From NCBI RefSeq assembly GCF_900176425.1, contig NZ_FWXS01000001.1:310001-374000 (forward strand): DNA of 64,000 nucleotides, written 5' to 3'. Source of the DNA: Moheibacter sediminis (GTDB taxonomy: Bacteria > Bacteroidota > Bacteroidia > Flavobacteriales > Weeksellaceae). A program made the translations under genes and the position numbers. Under the pieces are notes generated by a model. The model was not told the origin of the DNA. It saw only the letters and a program-made list of their open reading frames with translations, and searched no databases. Positions within the stretch are counted from its first letter, which is position 1. Each line of letters opens with the position of its first letter. Below are positions 34,377-44,195 of this stretch, in pieces.

Positions 34377-35123
34377 TTAGTCAAAATATTCATTTCCGTG
34401 TACATCCACATATCCGGTTTTTCCGTCAGTGGTTTTAATGCTTGCTAAGTTAAAAATAAATGGCTGAATGTCTGCGTATTTGATTTTTGTATAGCCGTAA
34501 AATCCTAATTTCCCATCTTTTTTCAGTTTCAAATTTGAATCTTCAAACTCAATTTCATCATACAAGGTTTTGGTTTCATCTTGCCAGATGCCAAATTTTC
34601 CGCCTTTTTTATAAATTACCAAATCAGGTTGCGCGCCAACTCCTGTGAAACCATAATTTCCATCGTAATTGAATTCCTCTTTTCCATTTATGAAATAAAT
34701 TTCCTCCGCATCATTTTTAGAAATTATGAATTTTTCTTCGGCCGGAATCTGGTTTCCATAATCGTAAAAAGTTTCATCTTCCATCACGATAAATTCTTTT
34801 TGGGTTGAATGAACTTTCAATGTATAATGAGGAACCGTGCCGCACAAACCCAGAAAATTATCTTCAATATTGGATTCTTTCATTTTATCATTGAGGTAGA
34901 ACATTTCGTTATTTTCATCAATTACTTGCCAGTAGCGAAGAGCATTGCCGAAATATTTCAAATTTTTATGCAGAGTTTTTCCTGAATTTGATTTGACGGA
35001 AAAAGATTTTTCATTTTTATAAACTTTGAATTCTCCCAGATCATAGACCAGAGAATCCTTTGCAGAAACACCTGAAAGGCTTAAAGTCAAACCTGCCAAC
35101 ACAATTATTTTTCTAAAATCCAT
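34377..35123 (-). CDS. Exported WG-repeat-like protein
   Basis: The 248-residue product starts MDFRKIIVLAGLTLSLSGVSA, a signal peptide. ATG 35123 is preferred to the upstream in-frame ATG at 35261 because the longer form would put 46 residues, partly encoded by the repeat region, before the signal peptide. The body has short repeated strands (GEFKVYKNEKSFSV, GKFGIWQDETKTLYDEIEFE, GKLGFYGYTKIKYADIQPF, GKTGYVDVHGNEYF) of the WG-repeat (KWG / KYGYID) type. Periplasmic or surface protein of unknown function. Stands alone. Confidence 0.78.
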   Translation of the reverse strand: MDFRKIIVLAGLTLSLSGVSAKDSLVYDLGEFKVYKNEKSFSVKSNSGKTLHKNLKYFGNALRYWQVIDENNEMFYLNDKMKESNIEDNFLGLCGTVPHYTLKVHSTQKEFIVMEDETFYDYGNQIPAEEKFIISKNDAEEIYFINGKEEFNYDGNYGFTGVGAQPDLVIYKKGGKFGIWQDETKTLYDEIEFEDSNLKLKKDGKLGFYGYTKIKYADIQPFIFNLASIKTTDGKTGYVDVHGNEYFD

Positions 35124-35198
35124 AACTTTAATTTTTGAATCTACTTTTATAGATGCGATTGAAATCAAAATGGTTGGTTGAGGTTGAAAAAAATAATT

Positions 35199-35362
35199 TA
35201 AACCGCATAGTTTCATAGAAAATATTGCGCATAAGTTTTCACAGTCTGACTTTGTCAGCATAGGATGAAATCATTTCATATAAATTGAAGCAAAGCTTCA
35301 AACTCATGTTTCTTTATGTTTACTCCCATCGGTTTTAAACCTATTATAACTATGTGGTTAAA
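35199..35362. repeat. Full-length inverted-repeat element (copy D)
   Basis: Left end AAACCGCATAGTTTCATAG and right end TAACTATGTGGTTAAA give a terminal inverted repeat with one mismatch. It contains GCGCATAAGTT, a CTGAC-TTT-GTCAG hairpin (35246-35258) in the place where copies B and C have CGCC-TTT-GGCG, then TTGAAGC-AAA-GCTTCAA (35285-35301) and ATGTTTCTTTATGTTTACT. About 164 bp, no ORF; same element as copy C at 1708-1893. Confidence 0.8.
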
Positions 35363-35664
35363 TTTTTCACGCTCAATTTGAGGTCACTGAATTGCGAATT
35401 TTTTACCAAAATCATTCATCTGTTGCATTATTTTTTATAATCATTCTAAATTATAAACCAATAATTAAATTGAATTGGCAAATTCATGCAAAATGACTAA
35501 TTAAAAAGTAAATTTGTAACCCTTTAAAGAGGACTCATTTGAGGTGTTGAATAGCGTCAGATAGTTTATCAAGGCAGGTTCAGCATTTCAATGATATTTA
35601 TTATAAATTAACTAGGCAGTAAAAGAAAAATAGCTGTCTTAACATTGAAAAGATTCCTAAATTT
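35363..35664. other. Gene-free leader region upstream of the aconitase operon
   Basis: No ORF supported. A TAAATTTG octamer (35509-35516), an exact -7 box match without a clear -33 partner, could start the acnB transcript about 150 nt upstream of its ATG. The long leader shows no riboswitch I recognise. Confidence 0.4.
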
Positions 35665-38436
35665 ATGGACATTTATAACGATTACATCAAAGAAATCGAA
35701 GAAAGAAAAGAACACGGATTGCATCCTAAACCCATCGACGGGGCTGAACTTCTAGGCGCAATCATCACACAAATCAAAGATGTCAACAACAAGCACCGCG
35801 AAGATTCACTTAAATTTTTCATTTACAATACTTTACCTGGAACAACAAGTGCTGCCGGAGTGAAAGCCAGATTTTTAAAAGAAATCATTTTAGGCGAATC
35901 GGTTTTGGAAGAAATCACGCCTGTTTTTGCGTTTGAATTGTTGTCTCACATGAAAGGTGGACCTTCTATCGAAGTATTGCTTGATTTGGCTTTGGGCGAA
36001 GATATCGTTATCGCAAAACAAGCGGCAGAAGTATTGAAAACACAAGTTTTCTTGTACGATGCGGACACAGACCGTTTGAAAGAAGCCTTCAAAAACGAGA
36101 ATCCAATCGCGAGAGATATTTTGGAAAGCTATGCAAAAGCAGAATTTTTTACCAAACTTCCGGAAGTTCCGGAAGAAATTCAAATCGTAACTTTCATTGC
36201 AGGCGAAGGAGATATTTCTACAGATTTACTTTCTCCGGGAAATCAAGCGCATTCTCGTTCAGACCGTGAATTGCACGGTTTGTGTATGATTACGCCTAAG
36301 GCACAATCTGAAATCAGAGGTTTGCAGGCTCAACATCCTGACAAAAGTGTGATGTTGATTGCGGAAAAAGGTACAATGGGTGTAGGTTCATCGAGAATGT
36401 CAGGTGTAAACAATGTGGCGCTTTGGACGGGTAAACAAGCAAGTCCTTATGTTCCATTTGTAAATATAGCTCCGATTGTGGGTGGTACAAACGGTATTTC
36501 TCCAATTTTCTTGACGACAGTTGACGTGACAGGTGGAATTGGTTTGGATCTGAAAAACTGGGTGAAAAAAGTTGATGAAAATGGACAAGTGGTACGCAAT
36601 GAAAGCGGAGATCCAATTTTGGAAGAAGTTTATTCTGTCGCTACCGGAACCGTTTTGACCATTAATACAAAAACAAAAAAATTATACAACGGCGAACAGG
36701 AATTGATTGACATTTCCAAAGCACTTACGCCGCAGAAAAGAGAATTCATTAGAGCAGGTGGTTCCTATGCGATTGTTTTCGGTAAAAAAATCCAGACGAT
36801 TGCAGCAAAAATTTTAGATATTGAACCGACGTTGGTATTTGCACCGTCGAAAGAAATTTCTAACGAAGGACAAGGTTTGACTGCGGTTGAAAAGATATTC
36901 AATAGAAACGCTGTTGGCACAACTCCGGGTAAAGTTTTACATGCTGGTTCTGATGTTCGTGTTGAGGTTAATATCGTCGGTTCTCAGGACACTACAGGTT
37001 TGATGACCTCACAGGAATTGGAAGCGATGGCAGCGACGGTTATTTCACCAATTGTTGATGGAGCTTACCAATCAGGTTGTCACACGGCTTCGGTTTGGGA
37101 TAAAAAAGCACAAGCCAATATTCCGAAATTGATGAAATTCATGAACGATTTTGGATTAATTACAGCGCGTGACCCGAAAGGTGAATACCATTCGATGACC
37201 GATGTAATTCACAAGGTTTTGAACGATATTACAATCGACGAATGGGCAATCATCATCGGTGGTGATTCACATACGAGAATGTCCAAAGGAGTTGCTTTTG
37301 GCGCTGACTCGGGAACGGTTGCACTAGCATTGGCTACAGGAGAGGCTTCTATGCCGATTCCTGAATCAGTGAAAGTTACCTTCAAAGGCGAAATGAAAGA
37401 ACACATGGATTTCCGTGACGTGGTTCATGCGACACAAGCGCAAATGTTGCAACAATTTGGTGGTGAAAATGTTTTCCAAGGTAGAATTATTGAAGTTCAC
37501 ATCGGTACACTTCCTGCTGACCAGGCATTTACATTTACCGATTGGACTGCAGAAATGAAAGCGAAAGCTTCCATCAATATTTCCGAAGATGATACTTTGA
37601 TCGAATCATTGGAAATTGCCAAAGCCAGAATTCAAATTATGATAGACAAAGGCATGGACAATGCCCGTCAAGTGCTTCAAGGTTTGATTAATAAAGCTGA
37701 CAAACGTATTGCAGAAATTAAATCCGGAGAAAAACCAGCTTTGACTCCTGACGAAAATGCAAAATATTACGCAGAAGTTGTCATAGATTTGGATGTAATT
37801 GTTGAGCCAATGATTGCAGATCCCGACGTAAACAATAAAGACGTTTCTAAAAGATACACACACGATACCATCCGTCCGCTTTCTTTTTATGGAAATGACA
37901 AAAAAGTGGATTTAGGATTTATCGGCTCTTGTATGGTTCACAAAGGAGATTTGAAAATTGTTTCTCAAATGCTTAAAAACATTGAGGAACAACAGGGTAA
38001 AGTTGAGTTCAATGCGCCGTTAATTGTTGCCGCTCCGACTTATAACATCATTGAAGAATTGAAAGAAGAAGGCGATTGGGATGTGTTGCAAAAATATTCT
38101 GGCTTCGAATTTGATGATAATGCTCCGAAAGTAGCAGCACGTACTGAATATGAAAACATGATGTATTTGGAGCGTCCGGGTTGTAATCTTTGTATGGGTA
38201 ATCAGGAAAAAGCAGCGAAAGGAGATACCGTTTTGGCAACTTCTACACGTCTTTTCCAAGGTAGAGTCGTTGAAGATTCTGAAGGTAAAAAAGGAGAATC
38301 TTTATTGGCATCTACACCGGTTGTAGTGCTTTCTGCAGTTTTGGGAAGAATTCCTAATATTGAAGAATATAAATCAGCTGTGGCAGGTATCGATTTGACA
38401 AAATTCGCCCCTGCCCAAAAGCAATTGGTAGGATAA
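35665..38436 (+). CDS. acnB: Aconitate hydratase B (AcnB type)
   Basis: Interconverts citrate and isocitrate in the TCA cycle (and, in AcnB enzymes, 2-methylisocitrate) using a [4Fe-4S] cluster. The 923-residue product has the AcnB-specific N-terminal HEAT-like domain (YIKEIEERKEHGLHPKPI), then the swivel domain and catalytic core with GSSRMSGVNNVALW, GGDSHTRMSKGVAFGADSG, and cluster cysteines in GSCMVHKGDLKI and RPGCNLCMGNQ. The length is slightly above E. coli AcnB (865). It is followed after 60 nt by a second, unrelated-subfamily aconitase. Confidence 0.95.
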   Translation: MDIYNDYIKEIEERKEHGLHPKPIDGAELLGAIITQIKDVNNKHREDSLKFFIYNTLPGTTSAAGVKARFLKEIILGESVLEEITPVFAFELLSHMKGGPSIEVLLDLALGEDIVIAKQAAEVLKTQVFLYDADTDRLKEAFKNENPIARDILESYAKAEFFTKLPEVPEEIQIVTFIAGEGDISTDLLSPGNQAHSRSDRELHGLCMITPKAQSEIRGLQAQHPDKSVMLIAEKGTMGVGSSRMSGVNNVALWTGKQASPYVPFVNIAPIVGGTNGISPIFLTTVDVTGGIGLDLKNWVKKVDENGQVVRNESGDPILEEVYSVATGTVLTINTKTKKLYNGEQELIDISKALTPQKREFIRAGGSYAIVFGKKIQTIAAKILDIEPTLVFAPSKEISNEGQGLTAVEKIFNRNAVGTTPGKVLHAGSDVRVEVNIVGSQDTTGLMTSQELEAMAATVISPIVDGAYQSGCHTASVWDKKAQANIPKLMKFMNDFGLITARDPKGEYHSMTDVIHKVLNDITIDEWAIIIGGDSHTRMSKGVAFGADSGTVALALATGEASMPIPESVKVTFKGEMKEHMDFRDVVHATQAQMLQQFGGENVFQGRIIEVHIGTLPADQAFTFTDWTAEMKAKASINISEDDTLIESLEIAKARIQIMIDKGMDNARQVLQGLINKADKRIAEIKSGEKPALTPDENAKYYAEVVIDLDVIVEPMIADPDVNNKDVSKRYTHDTIRPLSFYGNDKKVDLGFIGSCMVHKGDLKIVSQMLKNIEEQQGKVEFNAPLIVAAPTYNIIEELKEEGDWDVLQKYSGFEFDDNAPKVAARTEYENMMYLERPGCNLCMGNQEKAAKGDTVLATSTRLFQGRVVEDSEGKKGESLLASTPVVVLSAVLGRIPNIEEYKSAVAGIDLTKFAPAQKQLVG

Positions 38437-38496
38437 ACCATTGAAATTTATTACTTCCAGCTGCAACATATAAAAATTAATTTAATTAAAAAAGAT

Positions 38497-40767
38497 ATGG
38501 CATTTGATATTGAAATGATAAAAGGAGTGTACGGACTCATGAATGAACGAGTAAATAAAGCTCGCCAAATCGTGGGGCGTCCGCTGACTTATTCAGAGAA
38601 AATTTTATATGCACATCTATTTGACGGTGTTGCAACAGAAGCCTTTAAACGCGGAGAATCTTATGTAGATTTTGCGCCGGATAGGGTAGCGATGCAGGAT
38701 GCAACTGCGCAGATGGCACTTTTACAATTTATGCAAGCCGGAAAAACAAAAACAGCAGTTCCTTCAACGGTTCACTGCGACCACTTAATTCAGGCAAAAG
38801 TAGGTGCAAAAACAGATTTACAGGATGCAATTCATAAATCTTCGGAAGTGTTTAATTTCCTCGAATCCGTTTCTAATAAATACGGAATCGGTTTCTGGGA
38901 ACCGGGCGCAGGCATCATCCACCAAGTAGTTTTGGAAAATTATGCTTTTCCCGGAGGAATGATGATTGGAACGGATTCTCACACACCTAATGCTGGAGGA
39001 TTGGGAATGGTTGCAATCGGAGTTGGTGGAGCAGATGCGGTTGACGTGATGGCTGGAATGGCTTGGGAATTAAAAATGCCAAAATTAATCGGTGTTAAAT
39101 TAACCGGAAAACTAAACGGTTGGGCTTCCGCTAAAGATGTGATTTTAGAAGTTGCTGGAATTTTAACCGTAAAAGGAGGAACTGGAGCAATCGTAGAATA
39201 CTTCGGAGAAGGAGCTGAAAATCTTTCTGCAACCGGTAAAGGAACGATTTGTAACATGGGAGCGGAAATCGGAGCAACGACTTCAATTTTTGCTTATGAC
39301 GATGCTTCTGAAAGATATTTGAGAGCGACTGATCGTGCTGATATCGCGGATTTGGCAAACCACAACAGAGAACATTTGCGTTCAGATGAGGAAGTTTATG
39401 CCAATCCTGAACAATATTATGATCAATTAATCGAAATTAATTTGTCAGAATTGGAACCAAGATTAAATGGTCCTTTCACGCCTGATTTGATGACGCCTGT
39501 TTCTAAAATGAAAGAACTGGCCTCAGCCAATGATTGGCCAACTACGGTTGAATGGGGTTTAATCGGTTCTTGTACCAATTCTTCTTATGAAGATTTGTCC
39601 AGGGCGGCTTCTATCGCGAGACAAGCGGTTGACAAAGGATTGGGAACCAAGTCAAGCTTTGGGATCAATCCGGGTTCGGAACAAGTTCGATATACAGCAG
39701 AACGAGACGGAATTTTGAAACCGTTCAATGATTTAGATGCAGTTATCTTCACAAATGCCTGCGGTCCATGCATTGGTCAATGGGACAGAGAAGGCGCTGA
39801 AAAAGAAGAAAAAAATACAATTGTTCATTCGTTCAACCGTAACTTCAAAAAACGTGCAGACGGAAATCCAAATACATATGCGTTTGTGACTTCCCCTGAA
39901 ATGGTTGCTGCGATTGCAATTGCGGGTCGATTGGATTTCAATCCTCTGACTGATACCTTGACGAATGACAAAGGCGAACAAGTAAAATTGGATCCGCCAA
40001 CAGGATTTGAATTGCCTTCGAAAGGATTTTCTTATGAAGATAATGGTTATCAGGCACCCGTTGAAGACGGTTCAAATGTAATTGTCGATGTAAAGCCCGA
40101 TTCGGAACGTTTGCAATTGTTAGAAGGTTTCAAACCTTGGAACGGACAAAATATAATGGGAGCAAAATTGCTCATCAAAGCTTACGGTAAATGTACGACT
40201 GACCACATTTCGATGGCAGGACCTTGGTTACGTTTCCGTGGCCATTTGGACAATATTTCCAACAATACCTTGATCGGAGCTGTAAATGAATTCAACCAGG
40301 AAACAAATAAAGTTAAAAATCAAATCACTGGCGAATACGGAACTGTGCCTGATACGGCGCGTGCATACAAAGCTGCGGGTGTTCCTTCGGTAGTTGTCGG
40401 TGACCAAAATTACGGTGAAGGTTCATCACGTGAACATGCTGCGATGCAGCCTCGTCATTTGGGTGTGGTAGCAGTTATCGTTCGTTCTTTTGCTAGGATT
40501 CACGAAACTAACTTGAAAAAACAAGGAATGTTAGGTTTGACTTTTGCAAACGAAGCCGATTATGACAAAGTGCAAGAAGATGATACTTTCAATTTTGTTG
40601 ATTTGACGGAATTTGCGCCGGATAGACAATTGACTTTGGAATTGGTCCACGCAGATGGCTCAAAAGATTTGATTAAATTAAATCACACTTACAACGCTGC
40701 CCAAATCGAATGGTTCAAAGCAGGTTCTGCATTGAATTTAATCAAAGCAAAGGAAGCGCAGAATTAA
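38497..40767 (+). CDS. acnA: Aconitate hydratase, mitochondrial (ACO2) type
   Basis: A second aconitase of 756 residues of the mitochondrial-type clade, distinct in domain order from AcnB. Motifs: [50 protein letters not shown] (cluster cysteines) and [17 protein letters not shown] at the swivel domain. Cotranscribed with acnB judging by the 60-nt gap without terminator, and ended by the hairpin at 40788. Having both types side by side suggests different stability or regulation (oxidative stress, iron) of the two enzymes; the symbol acnA is used loosely. Confidence 0.93.
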   Translation: MAFDIEMIKGVYGLMNERVNKARQIVGRPLTYSEKILYAHLFDGVATEAFKRGESYVDFAPDRVAMQDATAQMALLQFMQAGKTKTAVPSTVHCDHLIQAKVGAKTDLQDAIHKSSEVFNFLESVSNKYGIGFWEPGAGIIHQVVLENYAFPGGMMIGTDSHTPNAGGLGMVAIGVGGADAVDVMAGMAWELKMPKLIGVKLTGKLNGWASAKDVILEVAGILTVKGGTGAIVEYFGEGAENLSATGKGTICNMGAEIGATTSIFAYDDASERYLRATDRADIADLANHNREHLRSDEEVYANPEQYYDQLIEINLSELEPRLNGPFTPDLMTPVSKMKELASANDWPTTVEWGLIGSCTNSSYEDLSRAASIARQAVDKGLGTKSSFGINPGSEQVRYTAERDGILKPFNDLDAVIFTNACGPCIGQWDREGAEKEEKNTIVHSFNRNFKKRADGNPNTYAFVTSPEMVAAIAIAGRLDFNPLTDTLTNDKGEQVKLDPPTGFELPSKGFSYEDNGYQAPVEDGSNVIVDVKPDSERLQLLEGFKPWNGQNIMGAKLLIKAYGKCTTDHISMAGPWLRFRGHLDNISNNTLIGAVNEFNQETNKVKNQITGEYGTVPDTARAYKAAGVPSVVVGDQNYGEGSSREHAAMQPRHLGVVAVIVRSFARIHETNLKKQGMLGLTFANEADYDKVQEDDTFNFVDLTEFAPDRQLTLELVHADGSKDLIKLNHTYNAAQIEWFKAGSALNLIKAKEAQN

Positions 40768-40787
40768 ATTAATTTTTAAATAATATA

Positions 40788-40816
40788 AATCCCGTTGATA
40801 ATTTCTTGACGGGATT
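40788..40816 (+). terminator. Terminator of the aconitase operon
   Basis: AATCCCGT / ACGGGATT stem followed by TTTTTGTTTTT, 20 nt after the stop of the second aconitase gene. Confidence 0.85.
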
Positions 40817-40884
40817 TTTTGTTTTTGTCGATTAATTTGAACTTTATGTCGATGGATTTAATTTTTAATAAAATTTAGCACAGA

Positions 40885-40914
40885 TTTGGTATTTAACCAT
40901 TCAAATTAAATTTA
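40885..40914 (+). promoter_or_regulatory. Promoter of the RSN-repeat protein gene
   Basis: TTTG (40885-40888), 18-nt spacer, TAAATTTA (40907-40914; one mismatch to TAnnTTTG). ATG follows 5 nt later, so the mRNA leader is very short. Confidence 0.45.
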
Positions 40915-40919
40915 CAAAA

Positions 40920-41816
40920 ATGAAAACTGTTAGATTATTTTTAGGCGCATTCATGATTTTGACGAGTTCAATCATGGTAGATGCACAAGTGAGATCGAAT
41001 GGAAATTCGACTCGTGGCGGGTCTGAAAAAGCGACCAGAACCAATCAGTCTGTGCGGTCAAACGAATCCAACCAGGTTCGTCAGTCCAACAGAGGAAATG
41101 CAACGGTGCGATCTAATCAGAATTCCGGAACCAAAGAACAAACGGTTAGATCCAATCACCCCACAGTCCGCAATGAACAACCAGTTCGTTCTTCAAATCA
41201 GCAAGTTGTGAAAAATGAAACCGTTCGTTCCAATGGGAATTCAAATGTAAAGCCAGTGAGAACTGCTCAAAATGCAAATGAAAACCAAACCATTAGAAAT
41301 AATAGTACACGCAATAATGATGAGAAAGTAAGAACGGTACGCGTAGAGAATCAGCCTGCAGTAAGGAATTTCGACAAGAAATCAGTTCGATACGAGAGAA
41401 ATGAATCTGACCGAATCATTTACAACAGCAATCCGCGTGCGAATTATAGAAAGGTAACTTACAATTCCAATCATTATTATATGGACAACGGTTATTATTA
41501 CCAGTTCTACAACAATAGATACCGCAGAATTTCTGCGCCGATTGGATTCTTTATCAATGTTTTGCCAGTAGGTTACACGAACATTTACATTGCGGGAAAT
41601 CAATATTACTATTACAATGGAACGTACTACAATTGGAACAACGACAATTATTATGTAGTTCAGCCGCCGGTAGGTTCAATCATTTATACACTGCCGATGG
41701 ACTATGAAAAAGTGTACATCAACGGCGAGCGATATTATGAATATTTCGGAGTGCTTTATCAAAAAATTCACTTCCAGGGAAAGAGAGCTTACCAAGTGGT
41801 GGGATACCTAAATTAA
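40920..41816 (+). CDS. Exported Arg/Ser/Asn-repeat protein with DUF6515-like C-terminus
   Basis: The 298-residue protein has a signal peptide (GAFMILTSSIMVDAQ), then about 130 residues of low-complexity, positively charged sequence built on repeated (T)VRSN units (QVRSNGNS, QSVRSNES, ATVRSNQNS, QTVRSNHP, ETVRSNGNS), and a Tyr-rich C-terminal domain with two similar halves, each of the form (A/V)PIGF..LP.GY..(I/V)YI.G..YYYY(N)G.YY. That part resembles the DUF6515 family as I remember it. The repeat tract may be an anchoring or nucleic-acid/polyanion-binding region; function unknown. Single gene with its own promoter and terminator. Confidence 0.8.
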   Translation: MKTVRLFLGAFMILTSSIMVDAQVRSNGNSTRGGSEKATRTNQSVRSNESNQVRQSNRGNATVRSNQNSGTKEQTVRSNHPTVRNEQPVRSSNQQVVKNETVRSNGNSNVKPVRTAQNANENQTIRNNSTRNNDEKVRTVRVENQPAVRNFDKKSVRYERNESDRIIYNSNPRANYRKVTYNSNHYYMDNGYYYQFYNNRYRRISAPIGFFINVLPVGYTNIYIAGNQYYYYNGTYYNWNNDNYYVVQPPVGSIIYTLPMDYEKVYINGERYYEYFGVLYQKIHFQGKRAYQVVGYLN

Positions 41817-41839
41817 ACAAAATACATTATCAAACACCA

Positions 41840-41866
41840 AACCCGGCATTTTGTCGGGTTTTTTTA
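41840..41866 (+). terminator. Terminator after the RSN-repeat gene
   Basis: AACCCG / CGGGTT stem with a 9-nt loop followed by TTTTTTTATTTG on the plus strand. Confidence 0.8.
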
Positions 41867-41872
41867 TTTGGA

Positions 41873-44029
41873 TTAATCTTTATCTTTCTTAAAAATGCTT
41901 CCGATTCCTTTTCCGATTTGTTCGATGGCTTCAATTCCTTTGCTCAAAGGTGCCGAAGTGAAATTCTCATAATCATCAATGGAAATACCACTTATATGCT
42001 CTTGCGGATAAATCACAATCAAATCATTTTGGTCTAAATAACGCTCAAATTTAGCAGGAATTTTTTCTAATGAAGGCGAATATGAAATAGAACCACGTCG
42101 AGAAGAGTTGAAAACAATCAAATCATTTGGATCAATGTCTTTTGTGATAACCAAAAAATCTTCCCAATAAGTAAATGGTTTGAAGGTGATTTTACTATTG
42201 AGTTTTAGGCTTTTCATAATGATTTGGATGGCATCATGCGTTTTTTCCTCCGCATACAAAATGACAGGAATGCTGAATTCCTGAGAAATCCTAAACACTT
42301 TTTGGAGGATCAACGGAAATCCGCTCTCTTTTTCAGAAAATGGCGGACAGATAAAAACGAGTCTTTTTTTATCAATTAAAGGTTTTATAAAACGGCAAAT
42401 CAATAAATTTCTGTCCACATTATTGATTATAGAATCTGTTTTTTCACCAAATATTTTATCAAAAAATCCAGCTTTCTGAGGCCAGCCAATGATCACAAAA
42501 TCTGCCATGATTTCTTTTGACGTTCTGACAATTCCGCTTGCAGGATTGTGGTCAATAGTTGCAATTGTATTTACTTTCGTTTCAGATGCAGAACCTTGTA
42601 AGATGAATTTCTCAAGCTCTTTTCTGTATTTCATGATGTTGACTTCCGCTTCATCATTGTTGGGGACGACGGAAAGCAATGTAATCGGGTTGACGGAATT
42701 TTTATCTTTTATAAGCAATGCAAAATCAAGTAAATTTTCTACCAAATTTAAATTTGCAACAGGAATCAAAATCTGTTCGGTCTGGTAAGAATGATTTTTT
42801 AAATCATCTACGGAAGGCGTTTCTTCTTCGCTCAGTGCAATTTTTTTCGAAGCTTTTTCTGCGGCAAATGAAGCAACTACACAAGTAATCAAAATCAAAA
42901 TAATCGTTCCGTTCAATATATTTTCATCTAAAATATTGGCTTTGTATCCTACTAAAATTACCGCGAGTGTTGCCGCAGCATGTGCTCCGCTCAATCCAAA
43001 TATCAATTGGCGCTGGGCTTGTGTAAATTTAAAAACTAATTGTGTGAAAAGTGCTGCCACCCACTTACTGAAAATGGCTACTGTGCTTAATGTCAGCGCA
43101 ATGATGATTGCCATAGGTCCGCTTAGAATTACACTTACATCTACCAGCATTCCAACAGAAATCAAGAAGAAAGGAATGAATAGTGCATTTCCGATGAACT
43201 CAATTCTGTTCATCAAAGCAGAAGAATGAGGAATCAAAGGATTCAAAGCCAAACCGGCAACAAAAGCTCCGATGATGGGTTCAACGCCGGCTACTTCAGC
43301 TAAAAAAGCAGCGAAGAAAACCACTGCCAATACAAAAATATAATGCGCATGTTTCTCACTTTCAAGCTTTCTGAAAAACCACTTTGCAATCTTTGGAATT
43401 ACAAAAAACATGATTGCTGAAAAAATTGCCAACGATACAATTAATTTAATCCAAAAAGTCTGGTCTAAACTTCCTTCATTTTTTCCAATAAGAACCGCCA
43501 GTATGATTAAAACTGCGGTATCCGTCAAAATCGTTCCACCCACAGTCACTGCAACGGCTTGGTTTTTAGCTATTCCGAGTTTGCTGACAATCGGGTAGGC
43601 GACAAGCGTGTGCGTCGCAAACATGCTCGCAGTGAGGAAACTTGCATTGAAATCGTAATCTAATAAATAATAACAAACCGGAAATCCCATCGTGATGGGA
43701 ATGGCAAATGTGAAAAATCCAAACAGTAAGCTTTTGTTTTTGTGTGCTTTGAATTCATTCAAATCCAATTCCAGTCCGGCAATGAACATGATGTATAAAA
43801 GTCCGATGGTTGAAAATAAATCTACTGCCGAATTTTTTTCTAAAATATTAAAACCAAAAGGTCCGATTATCACACCTGAAATAATTAATCCGATAATTCC
43901 CGGAATGTTTAATCTTTTGAGTAAAATGGGAGCCAATAATATGATGAGTAGTACCAGTGAAAAAATCAGTACAGGATTGTGCAACGGCAGCTCAAATTCG
44001 TGCGCGAGTTGGTTGAAAAAATTTGTCAT
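41873..44029 (-). CDS. CPA2-family cation:proton antiporter with C-terminal USP-like domains
   Basis: The 718-residue protein has about 12-13 membrane helices in the first 400 residues typical of the monovalent cation:proton antiporter-2 family (NapA/KefB-like): IPGIIGLIISGVIIGPFGF, SMFATHTLVAYPIVSKLGI and AVTVGGTILTDTAVLII (the Thr-Asp pair of the ion site) and AFVAGLALNPLIP. The C-terminal 300 residues form two universal-stress-like cytoplasmic domains (ILIPVANLNLVENLL ... VFICPPFSEKE). No TrkA-N domain. ATG 44029 is chosen over the TTG at 44053 because AAGGAA lies 5 nt upstream of it. A CAAATTTA (TAAATTTG on this strand) box is 100 nt upstream. Confidence 0.9.
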   Translation of the reverse strand: MTNFFNQLAHEFELPLHNPVLIFSLVLLIILLAPILLKRLNIPGIIGLIISGVIIGPFGFNILEKNSAVDLFSTIGLLYIMFIAGLELDLNEFKAHKNKSLLFGFFTFAIPITMGFPVCYYLLDYDFNASFLTASMFATHTLVAYPIVSKLGIAKNQAVAVTVGGTILTDTAVLIILAVLIGKNEGSLDQTFWIKLIVSLAIFSAIMFFVIPKIAKWFFRKLESEKHAHYIFVLAVVFFAAFLAEVAGVEPIIGAFVAGLALNPLIPHSSALMNRIEFIGNALFIPFFLISVGMLVDVSVILSGPMAIIIALTLSTVAIFSKWVAALFTQLVFKFTQAQRQLIFGLSGAHAAATLAVILVGYKANILDENILNGTIILILITCVVASFAAEKASKKIALSEEETPSVDDLKNHSYQTEQILIPVANLNLVENLLDFALLIKDKNSVNPITLLSVVPNNDEAEVNIMKYRKELEKFILQGSASETKVNTIATIDHNPASGIVRTSKEIMADFVIIGWPQKAGFFDKIFGEKTDSIINNVDRNLLICRFIKPLIDKKRLVFICPPFSEKESGFPLILQKVFRISQEFSIPVILYAEEKTHDAIQIIMKSLKLNSKITFKPFTYWEDFLVITKDIDPNDLIVFNSSRRGSISYSPSLEKIPAKFERYLDQNDLIVIYPQEHISGISIDDYENFTSAPLSKGIEAIEQIGKGIGSIFKKDKD

Positions 44030-44129
44030 ATTCCTTAATTCATTTGACCGCAATTAGTTATGCGATTAAGTAATAAGACCAAAACTTAAATTCAGAATTT
44101 TTTAATGTGTAAAAGTTTAGTCATTTAAA

Positions 44130-44137
44130 CAAATTTA
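44130..44137 (-). promoter_or_regulatory. Candidate -7 box of the antiporter gene
   Basis: TAAATTTG on the minus strand, exact TAnnTTTG match, 100 nt before ATG 44029; no clear -33 box. Confidence 0.3.
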
Positions 44138-44195
44138 CAAAAATTGGTTTTACCGAAGATGAATTCGTGCGTTAAATAGACAAATGTAGAAATTG

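Noticed and set aside
35124-35261. 46-residue N-terminal extension of the WG-like protein
   Set aside because: It would place 46 residues, partly encoded by the inverted-repeat element D, before a perfect signal peptide.
40980-41230. Regular (T/Q)VRSN repeat units that could look like a CRISPR or other DNA repeat array
   Set aside because: Units are short, imperfect, spaced irregularly and follow the reading frame of an exported protein; there is no constant repeat/unique spacer pattern and no cas gene.
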